From Brucella grignonensis (GTDB taxonomy: Bacteria > Pseudomonadota > Alphaproteobacteria > Rhizobiales > Rhizobiaceae), in the NCBI RefSeq assembly GCF_002252505.1, contig NZ_NNRL01000161.1:62001-126000 (forward strand): a stretch of 64,000 nt of DNA. Direction: 5' to 3'. The notes under the pieces were generated by a model. It was not told the origin of the DNA. It searched no databases and worked only from the letters and a program-made list of their open reading frames with translations. Made by a program: the position numbers and the translations under genes. Below, in pieces: positions 30,830 through 39,790 of this stretch (positions are counted from its first letter, which is position 1; the number at the start of each line of letters is the position of its first letter).

Positions 30830-30860
30830 GGCCTACATCCTCTAGTGACTAGAGGAGCAA
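30830..30860 (-). promoter_or_regulatory. MerR-type promoter-operator of the metal ATPase
   Basis: On the minus strand TTGCTC (30855-30860), a 19-base spacer and TAGGCC (30830-30835). The spacer holds a perfect 17-base palindrome CCTCTAGT-C-ACTAGAGG (30839-30855), closely similar to the CadR/PbrR/ZntR operator pattern (CTATAGTnACTAnAG). A long spacer with the dyad inside is the MerR-family hallmark: the bound metal-loaded regulator untwists the spacer. Confidence 0.8.
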
Positions 30861-30868
30861 GAGAAAAA

Positions 30869-31294
30869 ATGATCACCAATGTTCCGATTGGCGAGGCATC
30901 AAAAGCCAGCGGCGTAAAAGTGCCAACGATCCGTTATTATGAGCAAATCGGACTTCTTCCGGTTCCGCCCCGCACCGAAGGCAATCGTCGCCTTTACGAT
31001 AACAGCGATGTCCAGCGGCTTTTGTTTATCCGTCATGCCCGCGATCTGGGCTTTGAAGTGGATGCGATCCGCACGCTTCTCGACCTTCAGGACAACCCTG
31101 ACCAGTCCTGCGCTGCCGCTGATTCTATCGCGCGTGCGCGGCTGATCGATGTCGAGCACCGTATTGCAAAACTGATGTCCCTGAAGACGGAGTTGTTGCG
31201 CATGCTCGATTGCACGGCTCATGGCCGCATCGATCAGTGCCGGGTGATCGAAATTCTCGGCAATCATGAGGAATGCCTGCATCCCAGTCACTAG
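30869..31294 (+). CDS. MerR family Zn/Cd-responsive regulator (ZntR/CadR type)
   Basis: A 141-residue regulator with a MerR winged-helix domain (IGEASKASGVKVPTIRYYEQ), a dimerisation helix and a C-terminal metal-binding loop. The Cys in DQSCAAAD corresponds to the ZntR Cys that CueR replaces by Ser, and the loop DCTAHGRIDQC gives C-x2-H-x5-C as in ZntR. The C-terminus adds HEECLHPSH. I start at ATG 30869; the GTG at 30845 is inside the operator. It should switch on the divergent ATPase gene when zinc or cadmium is high. Its TAG stop is the first triplet of an intergenic repeat. Confidence 0.9.
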   Translation: MITNVPIGEASKASGVKVPTIRYYEQIGLLPVPPRTEGNRRLYDNSDVQRLLFIRHARDLGFEVDAIRTLLDLQDNPDQSCAAADSIARARLIDVEHRIAKLMSLKTELLRMLDCTAHGRIDQCRVIEILGNHEECLHPSH

Positions 31295-31402
31295 AGCATT
31301 TCAGTATTAAGTTGAATCATTAGAAATGCTCTATCTCTTTGTTTTAGTTTTACGCGCATCTTGTTCCGAAAGCCGCTTCACACTTTTCGGAATGTGCTTT
31401 AA
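31292..31402. repeat. Composite intergenic repeat (TAGAGCATTT module plus GCGCATC module)
   Basis: The TAGAGCATTTCAG...ATGCTCTATCTCTTTG module (31292-31342) is followed by the module GCGCATCTTGTTCCGAAAG...TTCGGAATGTGCTT (31354-31400). The first three bases are the stop codon of the MerR-type gene. It ends at the 3' end of the convergent DMT transporter gene. Confidence 0.8.
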
Positions 31403-31404
31403 CT

Positions 31405-32292
31405 TTACTCGGCCGATACTGCTTCTTTGCGCCGCGAAAAAATCATGTCTTTTGCGGCCAGCGCCGCACCTGCCGTGATCAGCAGGCAGGCGGCGAGAAT
31501 ACGCATGGATGGCTGCGCCGTACCGGCTAAGATCAGCACGAGCGTGGATAGAAGCGGTGCGGCATAACTCGCAGCACCCAGCACCTGAATATTGCCGCGC
31601 TTCACCCCAAAATCCCAAGCATAGAAGGCCGCTCCCACAGGCAACAAGCCAAGCGCCAGAACACAGAGCCACTGCGTTGCCGTTTCCGGCCAGACTGTCT
31701 GCTCAAGCATTAGATGGCAGATCAGCGAAAGAATAGCGGTCGCCACGCAGAAGCCGGTTACAGCATCAGTCGGAACGCTCGAAAAGCGGCGTGAGAGCAG
31801 CGAATAGCTAGACCACGTCAGAGCGCAAAGCGCTGCCATCGCATAACCAAAGCTGTAGCGGGCCTCAAAACCGAAACCGTTGCCTTTGCTCACGATAAGT
31901 ACTGTTCCGCCAAGCCCAAGCAGTGCGCCAGCGATATGATACCAGTGCAGTCGTTCGCCCGGCATCAGGGCAGATCCGACCACAATCAGCAGCGGCCAGA
32001 GATAGGCAATCAGGCTGGCATCGACTGCAGGCGCATTTCGGAGCGCTGTAAAATAAAGAAAATGATAGCCGAACAGACCAACCACACCCACAAGCCAGAC
32101 GATGGGCGGCTGACGCAGATTTTTCACGGCATCCGGGCGCCACAGCCAGGAAATGAAGCCGATGGATGCGCCGACTGAAAACGTCATGGCGGACAGCTGG
32201 AATGGCGGAACCTGACCGGAACCGGCAGTAAAAAGCGCCAGAAGCGCCCACATCGCTATGGCCGAAAAGCCGATCAGCGTTGCCAGCTTCAT
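31405..32292 (-). CDS. EamA/DMT family transporter (YddG-like)
   Basis: A 295-residue inner-membrane protein with about ten helices forming two EamA repeats (about 5-135 and 150-285). The GERLHWYHIAGALLGLGGTVLIV segment is typical. The AWDFGVKRGNIQVLGAASYAAPLLSTL stretch (in parts) matches aromatic amino-acid exporter YddG-like members, though substrate is unproven. I start at ATG 32292 (MKLATLIG) because GGGGGA lies 6-11 bases upstream. Confidence 0.85.
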   Translation of the reverse strand: MKLATLIGFSAIAMWALLALFTAGSGQVPPFQLSAMTFSVGASIGFISWLWRPDAVKNLRQPPIVWLVGVVGLFGYHFLYFTALRNAPAVDASLIAYLWPLLIVVGSALMPGERLHWYHIAGALLGLGGTVLIVSKGNGFGFEARYSFGYAMAALCALTWSSYSLLSRRFSSVPTDAVTGFCVATAILSLICHLMLEQTVWPETATQWLCVLALGLLPVGAAFYAWDFGVKRGNIQVLGAASYAAPLLSTLVLILAGTAQPSMRILAACLLITAGAALAAKDMIFSRRKEAVSAE

Positions 32293-32349
32293 GATTGATC
32301 CCCCATTTGCGGGATCGCTCGCGCGGCTCAAACCGTCTTTTGCGTCCCG

Positions 32350-33192
32350 TTATCTTATCTTTTCAAATCGCGTCGCCTCGATCTTCAGCGTCCCCAGCTG
32401 TGTGCCGATGCGTGCCACGACGGGCGCATAGATACCGGAATCGCCCAAGGATGCAAAGGAGATCGTGATCCTGCTGCGGTTGCTCAGATAGTCGATGGCT
32501 TTCTTGCCCTTCTGATAACCCGAGATCGGCATGAACTTCGCCGAACAGATCACCGATTCGCCGGTGAAGCCTTCAGTGGTGAAAGATTCAGTACCATTAA
32601 AAGCCAGTCGAATATCGGCGCGGGTCTGACCATCAAAGACACTCAATGTGCGATTGCAAACAGCTTTGGGGTCTTTGGTCGGAATCATCAGCGCACTCAA
32701 CGGGTCGCTCACATTGACCAGATCGTTTGGTGCGGTCTCCACCCACGGATCGCGCTTTTTCACCGGCGGCACATTTTCGGATGCGGTCACTTTGCCGCCT
32801 GCAAAACGTATCTTGGTGCTCTTGTTCTTGCGTCCATGCTTATAGGCAAGATCGAAAGCCGAAGGGGTCACCTTGCCCTGAGAAGAATTGCCGCCCACAT
32901 AGACAGTTCCGTCCGTATCATCGAAAACACGGGCCAGGCCGGACGTCTTGAAGCGGCCATTGACGCCGTAATTGGCCCCTTTGACGATGGTCTCGATCGC
33001 TGAACGTGCGATGGAAAGACCGAACATCGAGATTTCATATTCGGTTCGGTAGAGAGCGTCTGCTTTCGCGGTATCCACCGCAGCTACACTCGCAATCGTC
33101 AATCCGGTTAGAAATGCAAGTGCCCGCCGCTTTGTCCCGTACCTGATCATCTTGCTCTCAACCGGCTTGAAGAAATGCGATTGTTCGACCAT
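32350..33192 (-). CDS. DUF3108 domain periplasmic protein
   Basis: About 280 residues. A hydrophobic segment (LAFLTGLTIASVAAVDTAKA) near residues 22-43 ends like a signal peptide, after which comes a beta-rich domain matching DUF3108 (ALYRTEYEISMFGLSIARSAIE; YKHGRKNKSTKIRF; KDPKAVCNRTLSVFDG). The function of the family is unknown to me. The start is uncertain: ATG 33192 has AAAGGA upstream, whereas ATG 33150 (MIRYGTKRR) would give a normal-length signal peptide but has only GAGAG nearby. Confidence 0.8.
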   Translation of the reverse strand: MVEQSHFFKPVESKMIRYGTKRRALAFLTGLTIASVAAVDTAKADALYRTEYEISMFGLSIARSAIETIVKGANYGVNGRFKTSGLARVFDDTDGTVYVGGNSSQGKVTPSAFDLAYKHGRKNKSTKIRFAGGKVTASENVPPVKKRDPWVETAPNDLVNVSDPLSALMIPTKDPKAVCNRTLSVFDGQTRADIRLAFNGTESFTTEGFTGESVICSAKFMPISGYQKGKKAIDYLSNRSRITISFASLGDSGIYAPVVARIGTQLGTLKIEATRFEKIR

Positions 33193-33641
33193 GCCAGATT
33201 TTCCTTTCGCGATATCTACTTCGAGAGCACCGTACACCCGCACGAACAGCGCTTCAGCAAACCAAATCCACGCCAAAATCGATGAATTGCACCTGCAAAC
33301 CGATTCTGTTTATCTAACCCATGCTCTAGTTTGTCTTTAAGCTTTTGACTATAAACGGCTCCAGATTCCCGTTTTACATTCTCTGTCGAACAGGAAAAAC
33401 CGGCGAAGTTATGATCGGGCAGACCACCAGACACTGCAAAACGCTGTAAATGCGCGCCTTTGGACCTTCACAGCGGAATCTGTCTTGACTGTTTTCGCTA
33501 CTGTCACTATAGAAACGCGACTTTCCCAATAGGCCGCCTGTCCGAGATCGCGCGCCAGCAGCAGCAAACTGCTATGATTGCTTTGAATTCGGACATTCGG
33601 GTCGGGGCCTGAGAAACAAAAAATTTGAAGGTGAGACCAAA
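33193..33641. other. Intergenic region upstream of rpmB
   Basis: This 449-base divergent gap contains the leader of the DUF3108 gene, a strong rpmB promoter (33485-33513) and about 130 bases of rpmB leader. No coding frame or recognised RNA element was found; an autoregulatory L28 leader is possible but not visible to me. Confidence 0.6.
33485..33513 (+). promoter_or_regulatory. Predicted strong sigma-70 promoter of rpmB
   Basis: TTGACT (33485-33490), 17-base spacer, TATAGA (33508-33513), about 128 bases upstream of the rpmB ATG. Both boxes are near consensus. Confidence 0.65.
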
Positions 33642-33935
33642 ATGTCCCGCGCTTGTGAATTGACCGGCACCTCGGTCCAGTACGGCAACAATGTGAGCCA
33701 CGCAAACAACCGTACGCGTCGCCGCTTCCTGCCAAACCTCTGCAACGTTACGCTGATGTCCGAAGTTCTCGGCCAGAGCTATCGTCTTCGCGTTTCCGCT
33801 TCTGCTCTGCGTTCGGTTGAGCATCGCGGTGGCCTCGACGCTTTCCTCGTCAAGTCTGACGACAAGGAACTCTCGCAGCGCGCTCGCCTGCTGAAGCGTC
33901 AGATCGCCAAGAAGCAGGCTGAAGTTGCTGCATAA
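33642..33935 (+). CDS. rpmB: 50S ribosomal protein L28
   Basis: A 97-residue L28 with the family start [33 protein letters not shown] (shown in parts) and a basic C-terminus. Length is typical for alphaproteobacteria, longer than the 78-residue E. coli form because of a C-terminal extension ([15 protein letters not shown]). Ribosome site AAGGTGAG lies just upstream. Monocistronic, with its own promoter and terminator. Confidence 0.97.
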   Translation: MSRACELTGTSVQYGNNVSHANNRTRRRFLPNLCNVTLMSEVLGQSYRLRVSASALRSVEHRGGLDAFLVKSDDKELSQRARLLKRQIAKKQAEVAA

Positions 33936-33960
33936 GCAATCAGCTTTTTAAAGTTTGACA

Positions 33961-33989
33961 AAAAAGGCTGACTCTCGTCAGCCTTTTTT
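33961..33989 (+). terminator. Rho-independent terminator of rpmB
   Basis: AAAAAGGCTGAC, loop TCTC, GTCAGCCTTTTTT, 25 bases after the rpmB stop. Confidence 0.9.
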
Positions 33990-34016
33990 GCTGGTTCCAT
34001 CACCCAGGATAAAAAA

Positions 34017-34673
34017 ATGCCTATGACAGGTCTTTCTTTTGCCCGGCTCTGGCCGGCCGTGATAGCGATGTGTGCGGCAGTTGCTGCCTCGAACATCCTT
34101 GTCCAATATCCTTTTCAGCATTTTGGCCTTGGTGAACTGCTCACCTATGGTGCCTTCACCTATCCGGTGGCATTTCTCGTCAACGATCTGACGAATCGCC
34201 GCTTTGGCCCTGCGGCTGCGCGCAAAGTTGTCTATGCCGGTTTTGTGCTCGGTGTGCTCATGTCGATCTGGCTCGCCACGCCACGTATCGCCATTGCCTC
34301 CGGTTCGGCATTTCTGATCGCACAATTGATGGACATCACGGTCTTCAACCGCCTCCGTCGCAAGACATGGTGGAAGGCGCCATTTGCGGCCGCCATGTTC
34401 GGCTCCGTCGTTGATACGATCCTGTTCTTCTCCATCGCTTTTGCCGCAAGCTTCGCGTGGATCGATGCGATCACCGGGTTGCCGGATTCGTCTCTCGCCG
34501 AACCTGCCGCCTTCCTTGGCCTTGGAATGCCGCTCTGGGCGTCGCTTGCAACGGGTGACTTCTTTGTGAAGGTTGTCATGGGAACGCTGATGCTGGTGCC
34601 CTATGGTGCCATTCTGGCCATTTTCGCACCAGCCCTCTACGCGCCCGACCGCGCGGCATCAAAGCAGCACTAG
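34017..34673 (+). CDS. VUT family transporter, probable queuosine precursor transporter
   Basis: A 218-residue membrane protein with about six helices, of the VUT/YhhQ family (segments PVAFLVNDLTNRRFG and SGSAFLIAQLMDITVFNRLRR in parts). The T/N-D-L-x-N-x-R-FG pattern is typical of YhhQ, which imports preQ0/preQ1 or queuine-type bases for tRNA modification. I infer the same role. No preQ1 riboswitch was recognised upstream. The stop TAG at 34671 is the first triplet of an intergenic repeat. Confidence 0.85.
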   Translation: MPMTGLSFARLWPAVIAMCAAVAASNILVQYPFQHFGLGELLTYGAFTYPVAFLVNDLTNRRFGPAAARKVVYAGFVLGVLMSIWLATPRIAIASGSAFLIAQLMDITVFNRLRRKTWWKAPFAAAMFGSVVDTILFFSIAFAASFAWIDAITGLPDSSLAEPAAFLGLGMPLWASLATGDFFVKVVMGTLMLVPYGAILAIFAPALYAPDRAASKQH

Positions 34674-34773
34674 AGCATTTCCTGTTTTTCTTGAATCATT
34701 GGAAATACTCTATCTCTTTGTTTTTTCGCATTATCCGACGCAAAACCGCTTCGCACTTTTGCTGGAAATGCTC
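34671..34773. repeat. Intergenic repeat, TAGAGCATTTCC family (full element)
   Basis: TAGAGCATTTCCTG...GGAAATACTCTATCTCTTTG, then GCATTATCCGACGCAAAACCG...CTTTTGCTGGAAATGCTC. The left half recurs at 31292-31342, the right half at 12078-12126 (inverted) and, degenerate, at 45516-45583. The ends are complementary (GAGCATTTCC / GGAAATGCTC), so the whole can fold back on itself. Confidence 0.85.
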
Positions 34774-34803
34774 AAAAAAAAGGGACACAACGGCCCCTTT
34801 TTT
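34774..34803. terminator. Bidirectional terminator between VUT gene and cobT
   Basis: A run of A residues with AGGG pairs with CCCTTTTTT across a loop of about ten bases. T-tracts flank it in both directions, suiting the convergent VUT and cobT genes. Confidence 0.7.
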
Positions 34804-34834
34804 CTTCTTCGCATCACAAAGTGATCCAGAGTAA

Positions 34835-36748
34835 TTATCGCCTGGCCGCGCGGCGGCGTCCTCTGCCAGATGCTTCTGCGCCCTGTTCTTCAAACAGTGA
34901 TGCAAGCTGCTCCGTCATCGCGCCTGCCAGCTCTTCCGCATCCACAATGGTGACAGCACGCTGATAATAGCGTGTGACGTCATGGCCGATACCAATAGCG
35001 ATCAGCTCCACCGGCGAGCGATTTTCGATCTCTTCGATCACCGCGCGCAGGTGACGCTCCAGATAATTGCCCGGATTGACCGACAGCGTGGAATCATCCA
35101 CCGGCGCACCATCTGAAATCATCATCAGAATCTTGCGCTGCTCAGGACGTGCCAGCAGGCGCTGATGCGCCCAGATCAGTGCTTCACCGTCGATGTTTTC
35201 CTTAAGCAGCCCTTCGCGCATCATCAGGCCAAGATTGCGCCGTGCACGCCGCCATGGCGCGTCAGCACTCTTGTAGATGATGTGACGCAGATCATTGAGA
35301 CGACCCGGATTGGAAGGCTTGCCGCGACCGAGCCATGCCTCACGCGATTGACCGCCCTTCCACGCCTTGGTGGTGAAGCCGAGAATCTCGACCTTCACAC
35401 CGCAACGCTCCAGCGTACGGGCCAGAATATCGGCGCAGGTTGCTGCAACCGTGATCGGGCGCCCGCGCATCGAACCGGAATTATCAAGAACCAGCGTCAC
35501 AACCGTATCGCGGAAATCCGTATCGCGCTCCTGCTTATAGGAAAGCGGCTGTGTCGGATCGATCACGATACGCACCAGACGTGCACTGTCGAGATAACCT
35601 TCTTCCAGATCGAAATCCCACGAACGGTTTTGCTGCGCCATCAAGCGGCGCTGCAAACGGTTGGCAAGTCTTCCGACCACGCCCTGCAGATTGGCAAGCT
35701 GCTTGTCGAGGAACCCGCGCAGACGATCAAGCTCCGCCTCATCGCAAAGATCGGTCGCCTCGACCTCTTCATCGAATTCGCGCGTGAAGACATTGTAATC
35801 GACATGTTCGGAAAAATTGGCGAAAGGCTGGTTCTGACGGCGCGTATCGCCCGGCGTTTCCGCGTCGACATCTTCGCTGTCATCCATATCGTCGGAGGCC
35901 GCATCGGCAGCGTCCATTTCGCCCTGCTCGCCCTCTTCACTCGAACTGTCCGATTCATCGCTTTCAGCTGAATCAGAACCTTCCTGGCTTTCCTCGCCGC
36001 CATCCTCGTTTTCATCCGAATCCGGCGTCTGTTCGTCGTCCTGATCCTGTTCGTCGCTTTGCTCTTCCTGCGAAAGCTCCTCAGCCATATCCATGGAGGC
36101 CAGCATATCGCGCACCGTGCGCGCAAAAGCCTGCTGATCTTCCAGATTTTCACCAAGGCGAGCCAGTTCCGGACCGGCCTTCTGCTCAATCCATTCACGC
36201 CAGAGATCGAGCACAGGCCCCGCTTCAGCAGGTGCAGTCCGTCCGGTCAGCTTTTCACGCAGCAGAAGCGATACGGCTTCTTCAAGCGGCGCATCTTCCT
36301 TGTCGGTAACGGAAGCAAAATTGGCGCGGGTATATTTATCCGCAAGCATGGTCGCAAGATTGTCTGCAACACCGGCCATAGCACGCGCACCAATGGCTTC
36401 CACACGCGCCTGCTCAACCGCGTCATAGATTGCACGCGCCTGTTTGCCTTCCGGAGCGAGGCTTGCATGAATACGGGCATTATGGCGCGCCTGACGCAGC
36501 GCCATGGAATCGCCAAGGCCACGTGTAACCGCAATATCATGGGCAGTCGGGCGCTTTGGCAGATCAGGCAGGCGGGCACGATTGGCGGTCAGCGCCGGAC
36601 GATCATTGCTGAAAGCGACTTCCAGTTCATTCTCACCGGAAATGGCACGCATTGTGGCCGTCATCGCCCGCTTGAACGGCTCGGAATCCACCGGTCCGTT
36701 TTTACGCTCGCGCGAATTATCGCCCATTCCTGACATTTGGCCCGACAT
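34835..36748 (-). CDS. cobT: Aerobic cobaltochelatase subunit CobT
   Basis: A 637-residue subunit of CobNST, which inserts Co2+ into hydrogenobyrinic acid a,c-diamide in the aerobic cobalamin pathway. The N-terminal CobT domain (about 1-210) is followed by an extremely acidic Asp/Glu/Ser-rich linker (about 215-300) and a C-terminal von Willebrand A domain with the MIDAS motif [11 protein letters not shown] (DxSxS, about residue 415) and a basic end RGRRRAARR. It lies downstream of cobS on the same strand, with a repeat and a long hairpin in between. Confidence 0.96.
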   Translation of the reverse strand: MSGQMSGMGDNSRERKNGPVDSEPFKRAMTATMRAISGENELEVAFSNDRPALTANRARLPDLPKRPTAHDIAVTRGLGDSMALRQARHNARIHASLAPEGKQARAIYDAVEQARVEAIGARAMAGVADNLATMLADKYTRANFASVTDKEDAPLEEAVSLLLREKLTGRTAPAEAGPVLDLWREWIEQKAGPELARLGENLEDQQAFARTVRDMLASMDMAEELSQEEQSDEQDQDDEQTPDSDENEDGGEESQEGSDSAESDESDSSSEEGEQGEMDAADAASDDMDDSEDVDAETPGDTRRQNQPFANFSEHVDYNVFTREFDEEVEATDLCDEAELDRLRGFLDKQLANLQGVVGRLANRLQRRLMAQQNRSWDFDLEEGYLDSARLVRIVIDPTQPLSYKQERDTDFRDTVVTLVLDNSGSMRGRPITVAATCADILARTLERCGVKVEILGFTTKAWKGGQSREAWLGRGKPSNPGRLNDLRHIIYKSADAPWRRARRNLGLMMREGLLKENIDGEALIWAHQRLLARPEQRKILMMISDGAPVDDSTLSVNPGNYLERHLRAVIEEIENRSPVELIAIGIGHDVTRYYQRAVTIVDAEELAGAMTEQLASLFEEQGAEASGRGRRRAARR

Positions 36749-36786
36749 CTGCCTATCCTGACTTCATATAAAGTGCTGCCGCCCAT

Positions 36787-36828
36787 TAGAGTGCCGTGCG
36801 CCTCATTAGGCGCACAAAGGACGCTCTA
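36787..36828. repeat. Short palindromic repeat, AGAG(C/T)GCCG family
   Basis: TAGAGTGCCGTGCGCCTCATTAGGCGCACAAAGGACGCTCTA: inner GTGCGCC/GGCGCAC stem and complementary ends. A second copy with the same layout lies at 50856-50896. Between cobS and cobT. Confidence 0.7.
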
Positions 36829-36838
36829 ACAAATATAT

Positions 36839-36891
36839 CTGCTGCATAATTTTACCTTAAATTATCTCAAGTTTAAGGAATTATGCAGCAG
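36839..36891. repeat. Long hairpin in the cobS-cobT spacer
   Basis: CTGCTGCATAATT (36839-36851) pairs perfectly with AATTATGCAGCAG (36879-36891), and CCTTAAA (36855-36861) with TTTAAGG (36872-36878), giving 20 paired bases with a 3-base bulge and a 10-base loop. It starts 21 bases past the cobS stop. Unlike the terminators here the stem is AT-rich with no T-tract. It could be a dispersed element or an RNA processing or stability signal. Confidence 0.75.
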
Positions 36892-36912
36892 GGCGGCAGG
36901 CATCATCCAGTC

Positions 36913-37947
<1,035 letters not shown>

Positions 37948-38146
37948 TCAGGGAGCCAGTTTCCGGCGAGCCAGATGACGCCCCTTCTGTTCAGTTGCGG
38001 GCATCCGTACTTGCGTCCGCGCAAATGCGCGGCAGATGAATGTCCGTTAGAGCATTAAAACATGACGCCATGGGGAAAACAGTTCCCGGCTTTTCGCGAC
38101 ATGCTTCAACCACTCCGATACCCGGCTCATAAAGCCCAAACAGGCT

Positions 38147-38776
38147 TTAGCAAAAACCTGCCTGCTTGAGCAATTGATAAGCCTGAATGACGTCGCGAAA
38201 TCTTTCTTCGGACCCGCGGTCGCCACCATTCGCATCGGGATGATGTTGCTTCACGAGTTCTTTATAGCGCGCCTTGATCTTATCGCTAGTCGAATTTGGT
38301 TCAAGACCAAGCGTAGCGAGCGCTTTTACTTCCAGTGTCCGCGGCTTGCGCAGCGCGGTTTTGCCCGCAGGTGCCGCTTTCGCGTCCTTTACGAAGCCGA
38401 AAGGATCGCGCATCCGGTTCTGGTAGGCGGCAGAACCCGAACGTCGTGTCGCCATATCGGGCGAGGTGTGTTTTGTGGCTGTGGAATTGGATGCGGTCGA
38501 CCAGGTCGGACGGTTTCCAGTGATGGCGTCCTTCTGGAACTTGGAGATATCCTTGTCCGACAAACCCGAGAAATAATTGAAAGTCTTATTATATTCCCGG
38601 ACGTGGTCGATACAGAAATGAAGATATTCGCCCTCGCGCATGCGCCCGACCGGCGCACGATGTGTGCCCGGTTTATCGCAACCATCCCACTGGCAGCAGG
38701 GACCGCTGGACTTCTTTTCCGCTTCCTTCTTGGGACGGATGCGGATGCTGTCGAAAAATTTTGAGTTCGTTGTCAT
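38147..38776 (-). CDS. J-domain protein with N-terminal Cys/His region
   Basis: A 209-residue protein with its J-domain at the extreme C-terminus (about 150-209; ALATLGLEPNSTSDKIKARY, HPD motif in QHHPDANGG). The N-terminal part has a Cys/His pattern (CCQWDGCDKPG, then HFCIDHVREYNKTFNYF) suggestive of a small metal site, followed by a flexible middle. C-terminal J-domains of this kind with an FxFxxL-type helix are seen in rhizobial proteins annotated only as DnaJ-like. It should stimulate DnaK ATPase on a specific client. Divergent from bolA. Confidence 0.85.
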   Translation of the reverse strand: MTTNSKFFDSIRIRPKKEAEKKSSGPCCQWDGCDKPGTHRAPVGRMREGEYLHFCIDHVREYNKTFNYFSGLSDKDISKFQKDAITGNRPTWSTASNSTATKHTSPDMATRRSGSAAYQNRMRDPFGFVKDAKAAPAGKTALRKPRTLEVKALATLGLEPNSTSDKIKARYKELVKQHHPDANGGDRGSEERFRDVIQAYQLLKQAGFC

Positions 38777-38963
38777 CGAATCGGATTATGCGAATTAAGA
38801 GGAACTAAACAAGAATTGACATTTCGTCCTGACTGGGTTTTGGCCATTCTTCAGGGCGAAATTTTGATGCAGACTGCATTTCCTGTGCGGATTTGCCCCA
38901 CCAATTGCCGCCGAGGCGACGTCTATATGAAGCACAGCACCTATATGGGGAGAACTGGCTCGA

Positions 38964-39278
38964 ATGTCCATTCACAATAGCAAACAATCTTCAATGGAAG
39001 CAAAGCTTACGGCTGCTTTCGCGCCGGAACGGCTTGAAATCATAAATGAAAGCCATCTTCATGCAGGTCATCACCACGAAGAGAGCGGCCATCATGACGT
39101 TTACGACGGCACCGGCGAGACACATTTTCGTGTGCGGATTGTATCGGGCAAGTTCGAGGGACTGAGTCGCATTGCCCGTCATCGCGCCATCAACGAGCTT
39201 CTGAAGGAAGAGCTTAACAGCGGCGTTCATGCACTGGCACTCGAGCCTTCCGCCCCCGGCGAGCCAACCCGGCGCTGA
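38964..39278 (+). CDS. BolA family protein
   Basis: A 104-residue BolA-like protein, probably cytosolic, that would partner a monothiol glutaredoxin in iron-sulfur cluster handling or act as a stress/morphology regulator. The class II KH-like fold shows KLTAAFAPERLEIINESHLHAGH (in parts), conserved His residues, HFRVRIVSGKFEGLSRIARHRAIN and a short C-terminus. Divergent from the J-domain gene, with 187 bases between. It ends 5 bases before the convergent ClbS-like gene. Confidence 0.93.
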   Translation: MSIHNSKQSSMEAKLTAAFAPERLEIINESHLHAGHHHEESGHHDVYDGTGETHFRVRIVSGKFEGLSRIARHRAINELLKEELNSGVHALALEPSAPGEPTRR

Positions 39279-39283
39279 TCTTT

Positions 39284-39790
39284 TTACGCCTGAGCTTTCA
39301 GCCATTTGCGCAGACGCCCCCGCGCATTGGCGTAAGGCGACGACGTGTTGAACTGGATCATGCGCCCAAGCGTATATTTCTCATACCATGCAACGCCATA
39401 AAGCTCTGCATCGCTGCGCGCCTCGATCAAAGCGACCAGCGCATTTTTTGCAGCCTCAAAGCGCAACAGAAGTTCTGCGAACGGCAAACCCTGGTAATCG
39501 CGGTAGAACTTGGATGCCAGCTTGCCGAGTTCGCTCCATTTGAATCCTGTTTCCGGAAAATCGACCGGCTGCCCCTTATCGCTGAGCTCGCACCATTTCA
39601 AAACCAGTTCGTTCCATCCGACGAGATAAGCAACGAGATTATGCACGCTCATCATCGTGCCTTTCGCATGGCCTTCCATGGTGTTTTCCATGGCCTGCTC
39701 AGGCGTCACACGTGCAAGATCCAATACCAGTCGGGTATAGTTCGTTTCAATCGCTGCAAGGAGTTCCTGCTTGGTTGCCGGAACCCCCAT
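39284..39790 (-). CDS. ClbS/DfsB family four-helix bundle protein
   Basis: A 168-residue protein of the ClbS/DfsB (DUF1706) family: starts MGVPATKQELLAAIETNY, with SVHNLVAYLVGWNELVLKW and a C-terminal TSSPYANARGRLRKW. ClbS is the colibactin self-resistance cyclopropane hydrolase; most relatives have unknown substrates, and the folding resembles DinB proteins. Its ATG overlaps the stop of the CNNM gene by one base. No colibactin genes are seen, so resistance to that toxin is not implied. Confidence 0.85.
   Translation of the reverse strand: MGVPATKQELLAAIETNYTRLVLDLARVTPEQAMENTMEGHAKGTMMSVHNLVAYLVGWNELVLKWCELSDKGQPVDFPETGFKWSELGKLASKFYRDYQGLPFAELLLRFEAAKNALVALIEARSDAELYGVAWYEKYTLGRMIQFNTSSPYANARGRLRKWLKAQA

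Noticed and set aside
34785-36900. Extremely acidic stretch of CobT taken at first as low-quality or frameshifted sequence
   Set aside because: An acidic linker is normal for CobT and the frame is intact on both sides.
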